From positions 5,549,004-5,613,003 of the forward strand of contig NW_020653993.1 in the NCBI RefSeq assembly GCF_003589595.1: a stretch of 64,000 bases of DNA. Direction: 5' to 3'. This stretch comes from Hyposmocoma kahamanoa (Eukaryota > Arthropoda > Insecta > Lepidoptera > Cosmopterigidae). The position numbers and the translations under genes were made by a program. Below are positions 34,868 to 45,431 of the stretch, piece after piece. Positions within the stretch are counted from its first letter, which is position 1; every line of letters begins with the position of its first letter. The notes below the pieces were generated by a model that made no database searches, was not told the origin of the DNA, and saw only the letters and a list, made by a program, of their open reading frames with translations.

Positions 34868-35419
34868 CCCCCAAACAGTTGTTCGTGTGTTTTTATTGAA
34901 CGTTTTATATTGAACAATATAAGCACTACGGCACGAAGAAAAATAGTAACATTTTTATGTGCGATATTTAATTGCTGTCCATGAATAGGCTGTAATTTTA
35001 GTACACAGTGAGACACTGCTGTTTTAGGTAAAACGTTATTTCTAAGACGCCATTTTTCATTTTGCCGAATTTTCTATATACTACATTATTTGCGCTGGTA
35101 AGCCTTTGTTGTCAAATTAATCCTGTGTCCGTATACCTTTTCCATGAAAACCTTGATGCGGTCGATATGCTTGCTGAGAAATAAGGGCGTAGCTTAAAAA
35201 AATATGTTATTGTAAGTAGTGTTACACCTACCTACACAATTTTCCGTATTATACAAAATTTTATTATGTTAGATATATATATTATTGTTATAATAGTTAC
35301 AACAAGGCAAATCTGTTTAAGTTCATGTTTAATTAAAAAAAATAATTAAAAAGTAAAATCTGAGCGACGATGTGTTTGAACAATCAATAGGCTTTTATCG
35401 GAGACGCCAAATAAAAAAC
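34868..35419. other. Unassigned DNA
   Basis: Nothing recognised. Confidence 0.4.
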
Positions 35420-35505
35420 TAGACCTTACTCGTTGCTTAACCCGGGGTTCGAACTGATAACTATCTTGATATAAGAAAATGCTACCGCTACCAAAGATGT
35501 CTAGC
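35420..35505 (-). repeat. Possible tRNA-like SINE piece
   Basis: In reverse complement TTTGGTAGCGGTAGCATTTT and, 30 bp on, CAGTTCGAACCCCGGG resemble A and B boxes. Only one copy is seen here. Confidence 0.35.
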
Positions 35506-35682
35506 CATAGGTTTCTAATGTCTTTGGTCTTTGTCAAATGTCAATATCAAAAGAAGTCGCACCAACAACCAAACACCGGAACAACAACCACATCGTTTTC
35601 TCGAAGATTTCTCTTTGTGTTTATTTAATTCCCTCTCTGTTTTTAATTTTTACTCAATAACTGTAACTTTTTACAAAATAAA

Positions 35683-35914
35683 ACAGTCTCAAGAGTTTGT
35701 GGAATTACGTCTTTTTGCCAGGTTTTATTGAAATCGGTTACCGGAAAGTGGGGTGGAATCCAATAAACCGGATTCATCCCCCAAATTTGCCGCCCTTAAA
35801 GGTGGAATATTTTCTTCAAATTTGAATGGGATCACTACTGTAGTACCACCTTATTAACAAAAAAGAATAATCAAAATCGGTTCACAAATGTCGGTGTAAT
35901 CGCGTAACATAGGT
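35683..35914 (+). repeat. Family F copy
   Basis: CAAGAGTTTGTGGAATTACG, GGATTCATCCCCCAAATTTG, CTTAAAGGTGGAATATTTTC and GGTGTAATCGCGTAACAT. This is the cleanest 5' half of the family and abuts a SINE-2 fragment at 35920. Confidence 0.7.
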
Positions 35915-35919
35915 ACATA

Positions 35920-36060
35920 GGTTCGATTCCGGGCCGAGAGAATTATTTGTATGGCCTACATTTATTTCTCTCCTGAGTTTGGGTGTAATTTGTGGTTGTG
36001 TCCTTGGTACCCGCGACACTGAGTTTTCCCTAGTGCGGAGCTATGTTGAGTGTGTGCGTA
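35920..36060 (+). repeat. SINE-2 copy truncated at the B box
   Basis: It starts at the B box GGTTCGATTCC, continues GTATGGCCTACATTTATTTC and GAGTTTGGGTGTAATTTGTG and ends CTATGTTGAGTGTGTGCGT. The A box half is missing. Confidence 0.8.
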
Positions 36061-36452
36061 AAAAAAAATCAGCATGGATATATATCCGATAATATGATTA
36101 TAATAATCAAAGAAAATAAATACTTAATAATTTCGAGCCCTGCGTTTGAAGTTTTCTGCGACATCTTTGACTAGCTAGTTCACGTAAGTATAGCCTACAA
36201 CCTTCTGATTATAAAGTAAATTGTTCTCACAACTAGCCAATGAACTCGCATGCTCGTGCATTAGGATAATAACAGGTAATATAATACAATGGTCCAATAA
36301 TAAATAGTGATGTCGAAAGTCGGTGGGTGCAGATCGGTTTGCACAACTCGCATTGTTCATTTGATGCAACTGCGTTGTGCGCTGTGCATTGAATTAGTAA
36401 TGGGAAGAGAATGTATGGCGATTGTTTAATATAGACCGGGAACTATTGTAGA
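36061..36452. other. Unassigned DNA
   Basis: No element recognised. Confidence 0.4.
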
Positions 36453-36694
36453 TTTTTTTAATAACATCGAGTGACGGGACGAACAAGTCGTGCGCCTGAT
36501 GGTAAGCTACACGCCTGTCTGTAACAGTTGCAGTGCACTCAGAGCTTTAAATTGCAAATATCTGAGGGGCACTACCACTGCGCCCATCATCCTGAGACAT
36601 AAGTTGACAAGTCCTATGTGCCTGTAATTTCACCAGCACCCTTATCTTTTAATGCTGACATTACTGCTTGGCGGCAGAAATAGGTAAGATTGAA
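36453..36694 (-). repeat. Family Alpha copy
   Basis: ACGGGACGAACAAGTCGTGC, GAGACATAAGTTGACAAGTC and GCTTGGCGGCAGAAATAGGT. The 5' 50 bp are cut off where LINE sequence follows. Confidence 0.85.
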
Positions 36695-36723
36695 TCATGC
36701 ACCTTATCATCACTGTGTGTATA

Positions 36724-36920
36724 TTCCAAGGATTTGTTCGAAGCGTTGCGCTTACACATTTAATGGTGAAACGCCACGGACGGTACGCTATACGGTATAA
36801 CTGGGGCCTTTTCAAGGCGAGAGCGAATAGACGTTATTTAGTTAGGTCTGCATGTGCCATCTTCGACTTCATCGTCACTTTCCATCAGGTGACATAGAAG
36901 CCAAATGCGTACTTATTTTT
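36724..36920 (+). pseudogene. LINE 3' end fragment (29.3 kb family)
   Basis: Nucleotides GGCCTTTTCAAGGCGAGAGC and TGCATGTGCCATC align with the end of the 29.3 kb LINE; translation includes WGLFKARANRRYL. It runs to the family's 3' UTR (AAATGCGTACTTATTTTT) and is joined there to an inverted upstream piece of the same family. Confidence 0.7.
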
Positions 36921-36921
36921 T

Positions 36922-37197
36922 AACCGATAAGCAGGCAACTTTACGGTAGTGTTCAAGGCTCTGTGTCTTCCCCTTTACTAATTCCGAGTTACCTATAAGC
37001 CCCTTCGCACGCTTTTTAATTGAATCCAAGGTGGCCAGTTGATATTTAGCTGAACCATAGGTGGCAGCAGGTGCAGTATCTTTCTTGGTATAAAGTAACG
37101 CTTCGCTGGCTGCATATTTGAATTCCATGGTTTCTATGTATCTGTCGAAGTTCAATTTCGACAGGTACATTCCAAATAGCTGGAGACCACCTGCCAC
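36922..37197 (-). pseudogene. LINE upstream fragment, inverted
   Basis: The minus frame contains YLSKLNFDRYIETMEFKYAA, KYQLATLDSIKKRAKGLIGN and HYRKVACLSV. These match the segment of the 29.3 kb LINE that lies 5' of the 36.7 kb fragment. The middle (DTAPAATYG) is out of frame. The two pieces are tail to tail, so at least one inversion or two insertions took place. Confidence 0.75.
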
Positions 37198-37745
37198 CTT
37201 AGTGGTGAGCTTCCTTTTAATTTTTTCCTCATCGTTCTACATGCGAAGCGACTTAGTCATTGTTGTTTGTGCAAAATCTTATGAGAGTGAAACAAGTGAA
37301 CTCAGTAAACAAAAAAAAAAATACCGAGGCAAAAAGGCAAGAAATATTAACTTTGCAACAATTTGAAGGTTTACGAGTATATAAAAAAGTTTCAGACATT
37401 TCATTCAGATAATTTTCCGTTAATAACGTTGATATAAATCCAGAACTAAAAAAAGCGGTTAATACAATAATTACTTTGAAACATATTTAAAAATACTGTG
37501 TGAAAATTTTATCCTGTAGATTGTAATAGGTTTCATTACGCTACAGTATCTTTCAGGGGCTTAACGACGGAACAATGTTTGTCTGTAATAATGCATGGAT
37601 TATTAGATGTTCTTATGGATTATGGCCTTTCTGTCTGGGGCACTAGGATTTAAAGTATCATTAAATCCTCCCATACAGCAACATCCCATCGTAGGATCCA
37701 AGTGGAATAGTAAATGTTGTGTTACTACAGGTTATCGAAAAATAA
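37198..37745. other. Unassigned DNA
   Basis: It may include more decayed LINE at 37198-37280. The rest was not recognised. Confidence 0.35.
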
Positions 37746-37835
37746 TAATAGTGGAGCTTCTTGTAAACGGGAAGTGCCACCGTATCTATTACTGCCGTCT
37801 GAAGGGTAAGGGTGCCGGTGAAACTATATACAAAG
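37746..37835 (+). repeat. Family Alpha 5' fragment
   Basis: AGCTTCTTGTAAACGGGAAG, TATTACTGCCGTCTGAAGGG and GGTGCCGGTGAAAC, the Alpha 5' third. It lies immediately before an antisense Alpha copy. Confidence 0.65.
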
Positions 37836-37837
37836 AC

Positions 37838-38026
37838 GGGTTGTCGGTGACGTACAAGTCGTGCGCCTGTTGGTAACCGACACGCCTGTTCTAAGCATTT
37901 GCCACTCAGAACTTTAGATCTCAAAGATCTTAGGGGCACTGCAACAGCGCCCGTCGCCCTGAGACAATTGACAAGTTCCATGTGCCTGTTATTTTAACAG
38001 CGACTTACCCCTCAAAACTGGAACTG
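37838..38026 (-). repeat. Family Alpha copy
   Basis: GTGACGTACAAGTCGTGCGC, CTCAAAGATCTTAGGGGCAC and CTTACCCCTCAAAACTGG, so the pair is inverted relative to 37746-37835. Confidence 0.8.
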
Positions 38027-38277
38027 TAGTACAAGAAGTATTTATGGCAACTCCATACAAAGTTAGCAGCGTGGTTCGTATGTGTGCGCGTCTGCCGCGT
38101 TCTGTATACGGACGCACACAGTCGCATTATCTCGAGATGCATTCGTGTTGCACAGCGCTTACGTCATACGGGCCTTTCACTATTATGCGCGCTAAGCGCG
38201 TTGTACTTTATGAAATTCCAATAAGAGCCAATTCCAATTCCAATTTTATTTTTTATCCTCCCTAGATACAAAGTTGG

Positions 38278-38420
38278 TATGTAGCAGAGCTATCCCATAG
38301 GTGGCAGCTGTACTTTATACACGCATTTGTGCTCGGTACAGCTGAAGCAACTGTCCCGGTGTGAAGTACGCCTCACCTTGGAAAGGACGCGAAGCTTCCT
38401 GGCTGCTTTTTGGCCATGTG
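38278..38420 (-). pseudogene. LINE fragment (29.3 kb family)
   Basis: The minus frame contains GQKAARKLRVLSKVRRTSHR and then, after a frameshift, codes for the AQ..YKVQLPP region. At the nucleotide level CCTTTCCAAGGTGAGGCGTA and GGGACAGTTGCTTCAGCT are continuous here, which defines the interruption in the 29.3 kb copy. Confidence 0.7.
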
Positions 38421-38794
38421 GACGAAACGGAACGTACAAGTAATCCGTTAGCCCCTCAACTGCAGTTAAAGTGTAACATAGTGTGTAATTCACTGAGAAA
38501 TTTTCAATTATTCACCCCAAGCAAAGTCAGCTAAGTTAGCTAGCGAGTAATAAGCCTTGTTACCTCACAGGAGTAATGTAATAATTCCACATCGCCTCGG
38601 GAGTTTGGACTTGTTAGCGATGTTCCGTTGTTATTCTGTAAGATTTATACGAAATTGCACTCGCGTTCAGCGAGTAATTTGGGTAATAGACGACCTACAC
38701 TAAAATTGGGTGACTTTTAACACTTTTCTCAGGTTTTTACGGGTATTAAAATAAAAGTGTATTGGTTGAAATAGGTATTAATGATAAATAAGCC
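38421..38794. other. Unassigned DNA
   Basis: Nothing recognised. Confidence 0.4.
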
Positions 38795-38935
38795 ATGAGT
38801 TGACAAGTCTCATGTGCCTGCAATTTCACCAGCACCCTTCAAAACCGGAATACTTAGCGGCAGAAATAGGTATGGTGACAGTACTTCCCTGGACGAAATT
38901 TTTCACATGGAGCTCTACTGCTACTAAAAATGGAA
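38795..38935 (-). repeat. Family Alpha 5' half
   Basis: GAGTTGACAAGTCTCATGTG to GAGCTCTACTGCTACTAAAA, including the sharp family 5' end. Confidence 0.85.
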
Positions 38936-39002
38936 ACAATTTGGAAATAAAGAAATTTTGTTAAAATGGAAACTATCTCTTATTAGAATGCATGATACAT
39001 AA

Positions 39003-39092
39003 GCGCGTTTACAGCGCGTCTACGGCGCGTACACGTGCAGATGACGCGCGTTTAAAGCTCATATAAAATACGCCGCGTGCATAGGCTCTTAA
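39003..39092 (+). repeat. Family G copy (ATAAAATACGCCG end)
   Basis: GCGCGTTTACAGCGCGTCTA, ATGACGCGCGTTTAAAGC and ATATAAAATACGCCGCGTGC, with the end ATAGGCTCTTAAAG. The same end occurs at 50268-50390 (+) and 49504-49536 (-). Probably a MITE, but no full inverted pair was found. Confidence 0.5.
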
Positions 39093-39668
39093 AGTAAAGG
39101 TACAGATAGCAGCACACTAATAAAGGTTTCAAATACACATTGAGGGAAATTGTACTGTTGCACTGGAGGCTATTTTTTTATGATATCTGTATCCTATCGC
39201 CTCGTAGTATAATGTATAGCTTGATGCGCTGTTGATTGTAACTAAGAAGCACTTCAAGTAAACAATCAAAACATACAATTATCCAATAATTAAACATAAA
39301 TAGCTTTCCATCTTTCAGTAGCATAGTAATACATTGCGTGTTTCTAATTCCACTGTTTAATCAAGACGAATCGTCTTAATACGCTCGCAGGACAAATAGT
39401 AGTAATTACCCGAGAACTGGGTTACTTGAAGCAATAGACAGTTTTCTCTTAAACGCGGAAGTTTGAAATATGCTTTGTAATGTTGATGGAAGAAATTAAT
39501 AATAGTATGGTGTAGTCCGCTACGGCTATCATGAGAAATGGTGCAGAAAAACTCTGATTGGATACGGGTCTTCGCTTTGTCAGTCTTTTTTAATCTTCAC
39601 TCTCTTAGTAATCAAATTTCAACGTTTTATCATTGTTTAATAGCATTAGCATTTAGCAGTTGAATGTA
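39093..39668. other. Unassigned DNA
   Basis: Nothing recognised. Confidence 0.4.
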
Positions 39669-39990
39669 GTCGTGGTAGCCTAATTGACCTACCGCCTCTC
39701 GAACAAGAGACCGTGGGTTCGAATCCGGACTCGCACCTCTGAGTGTCTGGGAATTTCTGTGCGAAATTTAATTTGAAATTTACCGGCTATCACGACAGGG
39801 CGCGACGTCAAGCGCGAGATAGTGCATCGCTCTAGCGCAAGTCACACCTTGTCGTGCTAGCCCTACTGATGAAACTTGCGCGTCGAAGAAGGTTCACGAC
39901 ACTCGGGAAACGAGCGAAGACCCCAACCCGCTTTGGACCAGCGTGACGGACTACGGCCTAAACCCTCACCTGAGAGTAGTATAGTAGTAC
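39669..39990 (+). repeat. SINE-3 copy carrying a MITE-2
   Basis: The tRNA-like head GGTAGCCTAATTGACCTACC with B box GGGTTCGAATCC is followed by GCACCTCTGAGTGTCTGGGA. After the MITE-2 at 39785-39862 comes CGAAGACCCCAACCCGCTTT and GACTACGGCCTAAACCCTC, the tail shared with RTE-type LINEs. A second copy of the head and tail is at 62960-63118 (-). Confidence 0.75.
39785..39862 (+). mobile_element. MITE-2 copy with both ends
   Basis: Ends GGCTATCACGACAGGG and CCTTGTCGTGCTAGCC form a 16-bp inverted repeat with two mismatches. It is 78 bp long and non-coding. Confidence 0.75.
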
Positions 39991-40752
39991 AAATGGTTCA
40001 GGAGCAACTGTTGTAAAATTGTAGCAGCAGTTGGAAAATTAAGGTGTTCATCACATTATTCTCGTGCTATATTGAAATAACCTTTGCTAGTAGTAGGTAC
40101 TTACGTATTTTTAGAATATTATCGCGAATTGGTATCTTGATTATGAAGTATGGTTATGAAATATTATCGAATATATAACAAGAAATAAGCAAAATAAAAA
40201 GGATTTCATTATTATGTTATTCTCCTAACCAAAACCAGTGCTGGGAACACATTGCGTTTTCCTGCAGATACTGAATAAGTGACCTTTTTTGTTACCTCGA
40301 CTGGCACCACACAAAGTATCTTTATACCTACTGTCTCTGTTTTAATAGTTCGTTTTAATTTTATTTATTATATATTTTTTTGTTTTATGTGTGTTATTGT
40401 TTCGTAATTACTTATTTACGTTTTCCGTTGTTTTTCTTTTGTTTCGTTTCGTTTTTTTCTCTTTTCTGGTGTCATTTGTGGTAAACAAATAAATGTATTT
40501 TCTTTTTAACTAAGTAAATAAAAAAATCTTGCCCATAGGTTCCTATATTACGTTTTCTTTTACGTGGTCCGGAATAAGTAAGCTCCATCGGTCTTCAGCC
40601 CTCTTGTAGACATGACGGAACCACTACCACTTCAGCTTTCTGATTTTGCGAACTAATGTCGGTTACTTTACTTCTCTGGCGTATTGACTGACGTCATTAC
40701 GAATTACGATCATCACAGAAATCTAAGCCATAGCTCACTTCATCCTTTGATT
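39991..40752. other. Unassigned; possible LINE tail at 40470-40500
   Basis: AAACAAATAAATGTATTTTC resembles a LINE 3' end. Poly-T rich sequence precedes it. No gene. Confidence 0.35.
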
Positions 40753-41037
40753 CATTTAGTAGCAGTAGAGCTCCTTGTGAAAGAGCTCGTCCTAGGAAGT
40801 ACTGCCGCCGTACCTATTTCTGCCGCCAAGCAGTAATGTGAGCATTACCGCGTTTTGATGGGTAAGGCTGCTGGTAAAATTGCAGGCACTTGAGACTTGC
40901 CAACTTATGTCTCAGGGTGATGGGCGCAGTGGAAGTGCCTGTCGGATCTTTGCAATTGAAAGCGGCACTGCAACAGTCATGGAGGCGTGTCTGTCGCTTG
41001 CCACCAGGAGCACGACTAGTTTGTTCCGTTACTGTGG
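40753..41037 (+). repeat. Family Alpha copy, nearly full length
   Basis: It starts TTTAGTAGCAGTAGAGCTCC and passes GCCGCCAAGCAGTAATGTGA, TTATGTCTCAGGGTGATGGG and GGCACTGCAACAGTCATGGA. It ends near GTTCCGTTACT, without the poly-A. At 285 bp it gives the best view of the family length. Confidence 0.9.
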
Positions 41038-41349
41038 TGGTGGGCCTTTTCCCGTAAAGGGGGCGGAACACCAGCTAATGACGTATGGCTTGAATCGGAT
41101 AATCTCCTCCTATAATTTTTATTGCAGACATTCGCAAACAATAAAGGAATAGCTTTATTACCCATATAAGGACGATCCATAAGGAAGCATTTGTGGAACC
41201 ACAAATTGCTGTATCTCAGCTGTCAAGCCACCATAACAGCCCTATTAAACGATGACGGTGTACATGATTGGGTATAGTCTCAAATTGACGCAATTCGTGT
41301 ACCGTTAATATTTTTTCGTCACAGCGTTTTTCTGTAGGCTATAAAAGCT
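41038..41349. other. Unassigned DNA
   Basis: Nothing recognised. Confidence 0.4.
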
Positions 41350-41350
41350 G

Positions 41351-41530
41351 TAAGTCCGCACTACGGAAACCCTGTGTCGCGGTTGCCAGAGACACACATT
41401 GGTAGACACTACAAATTACACTCAAACTCACGAGGAAGTAAATGTAAGCCACATAATTATTTCTCCCGGCTCTAGTGCCGAACTCGAGACCTCTGCGTGG
41501 AAGTTCAACATGGTGGCCATCGTGGCATGG
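41351..41530 (-). repeat. SINE-2 copy, degenerate tRNA head
   Basis: AAGTCCGCACTACGGAAACC, CTGTGTCGCGG, AAATTACACTCAAACTCACG and CGAACTCGAGACCTCTGCGT are antisense SINE-2. The A box is decayed. Confidence 0.7.
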
Positions 41531-41919
41531 CATAGCATGGCTACGGAAGCAGGTGTAATCCAAATCTAGTAAATAATTGATCACCGTCTTCTCTAAGGAG
41601 AGAGTTTGTGCCACCATCTACTATTTACAGTTTATCACACTATCCCCACCGCCCACTGTCGGAGTGATAATTAGTAAATAAAATGCAGGCCCCTGTGTGG
41701 ATATCGAACCAAGTCCTCAGGATGTAAGTTATCATTGTTATTAATATATTCTATTCAATATTCTTTATTAGCGTTCCACAATGGTATTCAAGGTGTTACG
41801 TAGTAAAAGGACCACTTTACTATTTCATGCGGTTAAATAACAGTCTCAAGTTTTGAAGTGCGTTTTTTTTTATTGGGATAGAATATTCGAAACCATAGGA
41901 GATACAGGAAAACTCTTAA
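41531..41919. other. Unassigned DNA
   Basis: Nothing recognised beyond short AT-rich motifs. Confidence 0.4.
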
Positions 41920-42112
41920 AACAGAATGAATGAATGAAATATTCTTTATTGCACATAAAACTACAGTTAAAATACAATACAGTAACTTAGGTAAAAGATT
42001 ACTATCTAAATAATCTAGATAATGGCAACAGGCGGCTTTATTGCTATGTAGCAATTTCTTCCAGGCAACCTTAGGATAGAAATTTGGGATACGCAAAAGG
42101 GGTGCAACCAAA
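41920..42112 (-). repeat. LINE 3' UTR with GAAT/ATTC tail
   Basis: In reverse complement GGTTGCCTGGAAGAAATTGC, TAGCAATAAAGCCGCCTGTT and GTGCAATAAAGAATATTTCA, ending in CATTCATTC. This is a well-known insect LINE 3' region. The 92-codon frame over it is not a gene. Confidence 0.75.
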
Positions 42113-42876
42113 GAATATCATTATAAGTACACTACATAATTAACAACACAGTTAATTATGAACAGTTGAGTCTTTTTTTTGTGAAAACAATTTTGGCAGT
42201 AATATTTTAGTCAATTGTCCATGACAATGAAGAAAATTGATTTTTTTTAATGCTGATCGATTCAGTTTTATGTAATAATAATTTCATTGTATTCGAAGAG
42301 AAAAATCGGGACCGCAGAAGTTGGTCAAATTTGATAAAAAGACTTAATGGTTTCTAAGGCAGTTTCCCTGTATTTCCTATGGTTACAGATTTCCTCATAC
42401 TGTCCTAGTTAAAAAAAAAACTATTTACATCATATACGTAATATGTGTATTAGAAAAAATGACAATTACAGGCTTGCTTGAGAGACAGGATTTTGGAGCA
42501 GCTGCCATCATAGATAATAAGATGAATTGTGCTTGTACACCCATGCCCGAGTGTCACGATGCTACCAATGCACGGTTGATGAATCTATGACTAACAATCG
42601 TGTACCCTTTCAAGCACAGAAGTACCGTGTATGATTGTATAATAGTTAAGGTTCCTTTTCTATCGGTTATTTTAATATTTTATTTACAAAACTACCGTGT
42701 GACTCGGACATAATTACTAATTAAACTAACGGATTTAAGTCGATATTTTCATGTTTCGAACCAGTCCGTGGTTCTTAATCGTGAGCTTCCGCGGTGGGAA
42801 CTCGACGAAACTATTAGATATTTTAATATCATCATAGCTAGCTTCCTTTACATTTGTTTTACTTGTATTTAGATTA
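42113..42876. other. Unassigned DNA
   Basis: Nothing recognised. Confidence 0.4.
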
Positions 42877-43113
42877 CCTCCTGGCAATCTCAGTGGTCAA
42901 GTGACCTGCACACCGGTTCATGGATTCCATCCCCGGCCGGGGAACTGTAGAAAAAAACTAACTTTTCTACATTGTCTCGGGTTGGTTTGGGCGTTTATGG
43001 TAGGTACCGTCGTTGTTTCCGATTTCCATAATACAAGTCTTTAGTTACTTTGAGATCAGAGCAACGTATGTGACGTTGTCTAACATTTATTAAGTTATAA
43101 ATAAATATATTTA
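42877..43113 (+). repeat. SINE-4 copy, decayed tRNA head
   Basis: Head CAGTGGTCAAGTGACCTGCA and B-box-like GGATTCCATCCCCGG, then the body GTCTCGGGTTGGTTTGGGCG, TTTCCGATTTCCATAATACA and GAGCAACGTATGTGACGTTG, typical of another lepidopteran SINE family. It ends in AAATAAATATATTT. Confidence 0.65.
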
Positions 43114-43775
43114 TCTTTTGTTAGCGGGCTGTTCATTTTTGATAACGTCATTAGTCCGTACATGCCTTAGACAAAAATGTCCGATGTGGCAGTTAATGAG
43201 TACAGCGACGAAACATCAATCTCCGTTCCTTCAGTTCACAAACCAGACATTATCCCAAGTGAATTATCACTTGCAATGTAGTAGTTTGTACAGCTCTCAA
43301 ACAGGTTCTGGGTCTCTTCATCATAACCAACTGATTAGATATCAAAGTGAGATCAACAAGATTACGGTGATTTGTGTTTTGAGGCTTGCAGGTTTTATAG
43401 CGGCTGTGTGTGGCCGTGTAAGCTTTGATATAAAATAATGTTTAGATGACAGTATTATATATGAAATAGTATTGGAATTTTTTTTTTGACAGTGGATCGA
43501 TGTATATTGTACAACTAAATTCAATTAAAAAAACAAAAACAAATATGTATTCCAAATAGTCACAGTCTGTAAGCCAACAACTCGCGAGATCAATTCAATG
43601 AGCCCAAACAATTGTTCTGCTATGAGTAGTTGAGGAGTTGGCTTCGACTGTCCTGGTTGCAAAATCATTTGATTCTGCAAGGAGGTTACCATATTATTGT
43701 AATGTCATCGAATTCGCATTGTGCTTTATGACTGAGATTCCTATACTAACTGGAAAAAGAGCAGTGGGATTTGCA
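43114..43775. other. Unassigned DNA
   Basis: The 106-codon frame at 43118-43438 has no motif and is not credible as a gene. Confidence 0.4.
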
Positions 43776-43850
43776 CGACAGGACGTGACTAACGGGAGAG
43801 CGACATAAAGCGATGTACTGCTATTCTTGCATTGAGATCTGAAGATGTTC
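43776..43850 (+). mobile_element. MITE-2 copy, degenerate
   Basis: TTGCACGACAGGACGTGACTAACG, split by drift, and GAGAGCGACATAAAGCGATG match the family interior. The right end is not clear. Confidence 0.5.
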
Positions 43851-44479
43851 AAGAACCGTTCCGCTTAAATTAGCTTTCAAGTAAAAAAAAAACGTGCTTC
43901 AAGATCAGTGCAGTCGTTTAGGAGCTACGATGCCACAGACCGATGGATGCTCTAGGCTTCAACTTTGTAGCCGTTCTTTTAGTCTTTTTTATTGATGGTT
44001 ATAAAAATCTTAACTGAACTTTGGATGCCAATCCATTATGATAGGGATATGCCCAACTGTTTTCTTATATCGTAAGAAAATAAACAAAATGGCGTATTAG
44101 AATGTGTCAAATTAATAAAAATTAACTCAGTAATACAACAAAGTATCTAAATTCTTAATTTGTTCGTCATCGAAATTGCTGAGCTTCTGTTTAGTAGCCT
44201 TATACGCTGCCGTTACAAAACCACAATGCAGACAATAATGGCTTTTATCCCTCTTGTTTTATGAGTGCAATCTGCACGTACAAGTACCAGTATTGCCTAT
44301 TAAAATCCGCAACGTGCACACTTTAGGTTACGGTGTAATCTTAAAGTACAGTAGTAACATTTTTATTTTACCGTCGAAAGTTACAAAGCACAACCGTTCA
44401 AAGATTTTCATTCATTCTTCAATCTTTGAAAGTAGAATGAAGTCCTTAATACTGCCGGCCACATTACATTAAGAGCTTT
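43851..44479. other. Unassigned DNA
   Basis: Nothing recognised. The 72-codon frame at 44254 has no motif. Confidence 0.4.
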
Positions 44480-44599
44480 TAATAGTTCACTGCTAGGGTA
44501 ACGTTCCCAAAAAGGATAGGCCGTAATTGGCACGCTTGCAAACAGGTTGACGGTTGCATTGCTACTGTACAATACATAGAAGCATCTATCTAGTATGCA

Positions 44600-44755
44600 C
44601 TATTGCTTTAGTCGGTAGTAGACATGTGCATCCTATTTAAGAGCCAGACTCTTGTCGGTGTAGCCTCCTCCACTATTCACGGTTCATAGCCAAATCCTTG
44701 ACCTCCTTATAGCTGTTCACTTTGATCTTGTTTTTTTATTTGTGCACTATACGCC
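44600..44755. repeat. Probable dispersed lepidopteran repeat
   Basis: TTTAAGAGCCAGACTCTTGT, CGGTGTAGCCTCCTCCACTA and CAAATCCTTGACCTCCT resemble a repeat I have seen in moth sequence, but the family is uncertain. Confidence 0.35.
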
Positions 44756-44925
44756 ATTCTTGGTCATCCTCTCTTTCATTCCTCTCCTCTCTCTCTTTCT
44801 ATCCTCCTCTCAATTACATAAAAATGTCCAAACATTTTCCTCCTTCTTCTCTTTATTGCATTCATAAACTTCTCTCCCCCAATCCTTTCCAAACATATCA
44901 TCTCTTTTCAATCAATTTTTTTTCC
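44756..44925 (+). repeat. Polypyrimidine-rich tract
   Basis: About 170 bp dominated by C and T (CTCTCTTTCATTCCTCTCCT, TCTCTCTCTTTCTATCCTCC). The 110-codon frame across it is a low-complexity artefact. Confidence 0.6.
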
Positions 44926-44935
44926 AGTAGGCATG

Positions 44936-45030
44936 TGCACATCGATCATAAAATCGACGCGGCGTCTGATGGTTTTTCGACCGGCGTCTGCCGCGTGATC
45001 GGCGTGGTGTACATATTTTTCAGGTGCTAC
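44936..45030. mobile_element. Probable MITE with TGTGCAC ends
   Basis: TGTGCACATCGATCATAAAA on the left and, in reverse complement, TGTACACCACGCCGATCACG on the right are an imperfect inverted pair around GACGCGGCGTCTGATGG and GACCGGCGTCTGCCGC. Confidence 0.45.
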
Positions 45031-45067
45031 AAACACTTAAAAGTACGAAAATAAAGTAAAGCACGAA

Positions 45068-45165
45068 ATGCCGTGACATGGGCGTGACTAACGCGACAGC
45101 GACGTAGAAGAGCGAGATATTGCCATTCTCTGTACGGGAATAGGGAATATCGCGCTTTATTTATT
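45068..45165 (+). mobile_element. MITE-2 copy
   Basis: GCCGTGACATGGGCGTGACT, AACGCGACAGCGACGTAGAA and GAGCGAGATATTGCCATTCT follow the MITE-2 order and end at a GAATATCGCGC piece. Confidence 0.55.
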
Positions 45166-45431
45166 TAATTGGAATTGTAGTGTTATTTGCAATGACTACC
45201 AATTACTCACACCGTGTAGAGATTGTTCGCTTTTGTGGATTATACGTTGACCCAGTTATCTGAGCCTTCACCATTGTTGTTGGCGTTTCGTTTTGGGTGC
45301 AACGTCCTAGAAATTCACTTGTTAATGCTGCTAATCGTAACCGGTTTTGCTGACTTCGCTCTCCGGTTCCATACCCTTAATGTATATAGTAAGTTTTTTT
45401 TATACTGTCCTGTGTCGCGAATAACGCTGAG

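Noticed and set aside
34569..34899. Two overlapping opposite-strand frames with similar peptides
   Set aside because: Both come from the arms of the 152-bp foldback element.
43118..43438. 106-codon frame
   Set aside because: No motif, A/T-typical residues, and the region past 43113 is unremarkable.
44722..45054. 110-codon frame
   Set aside because: It lies on a polypyrimidine tract and a MITE; the composition is low complexity.
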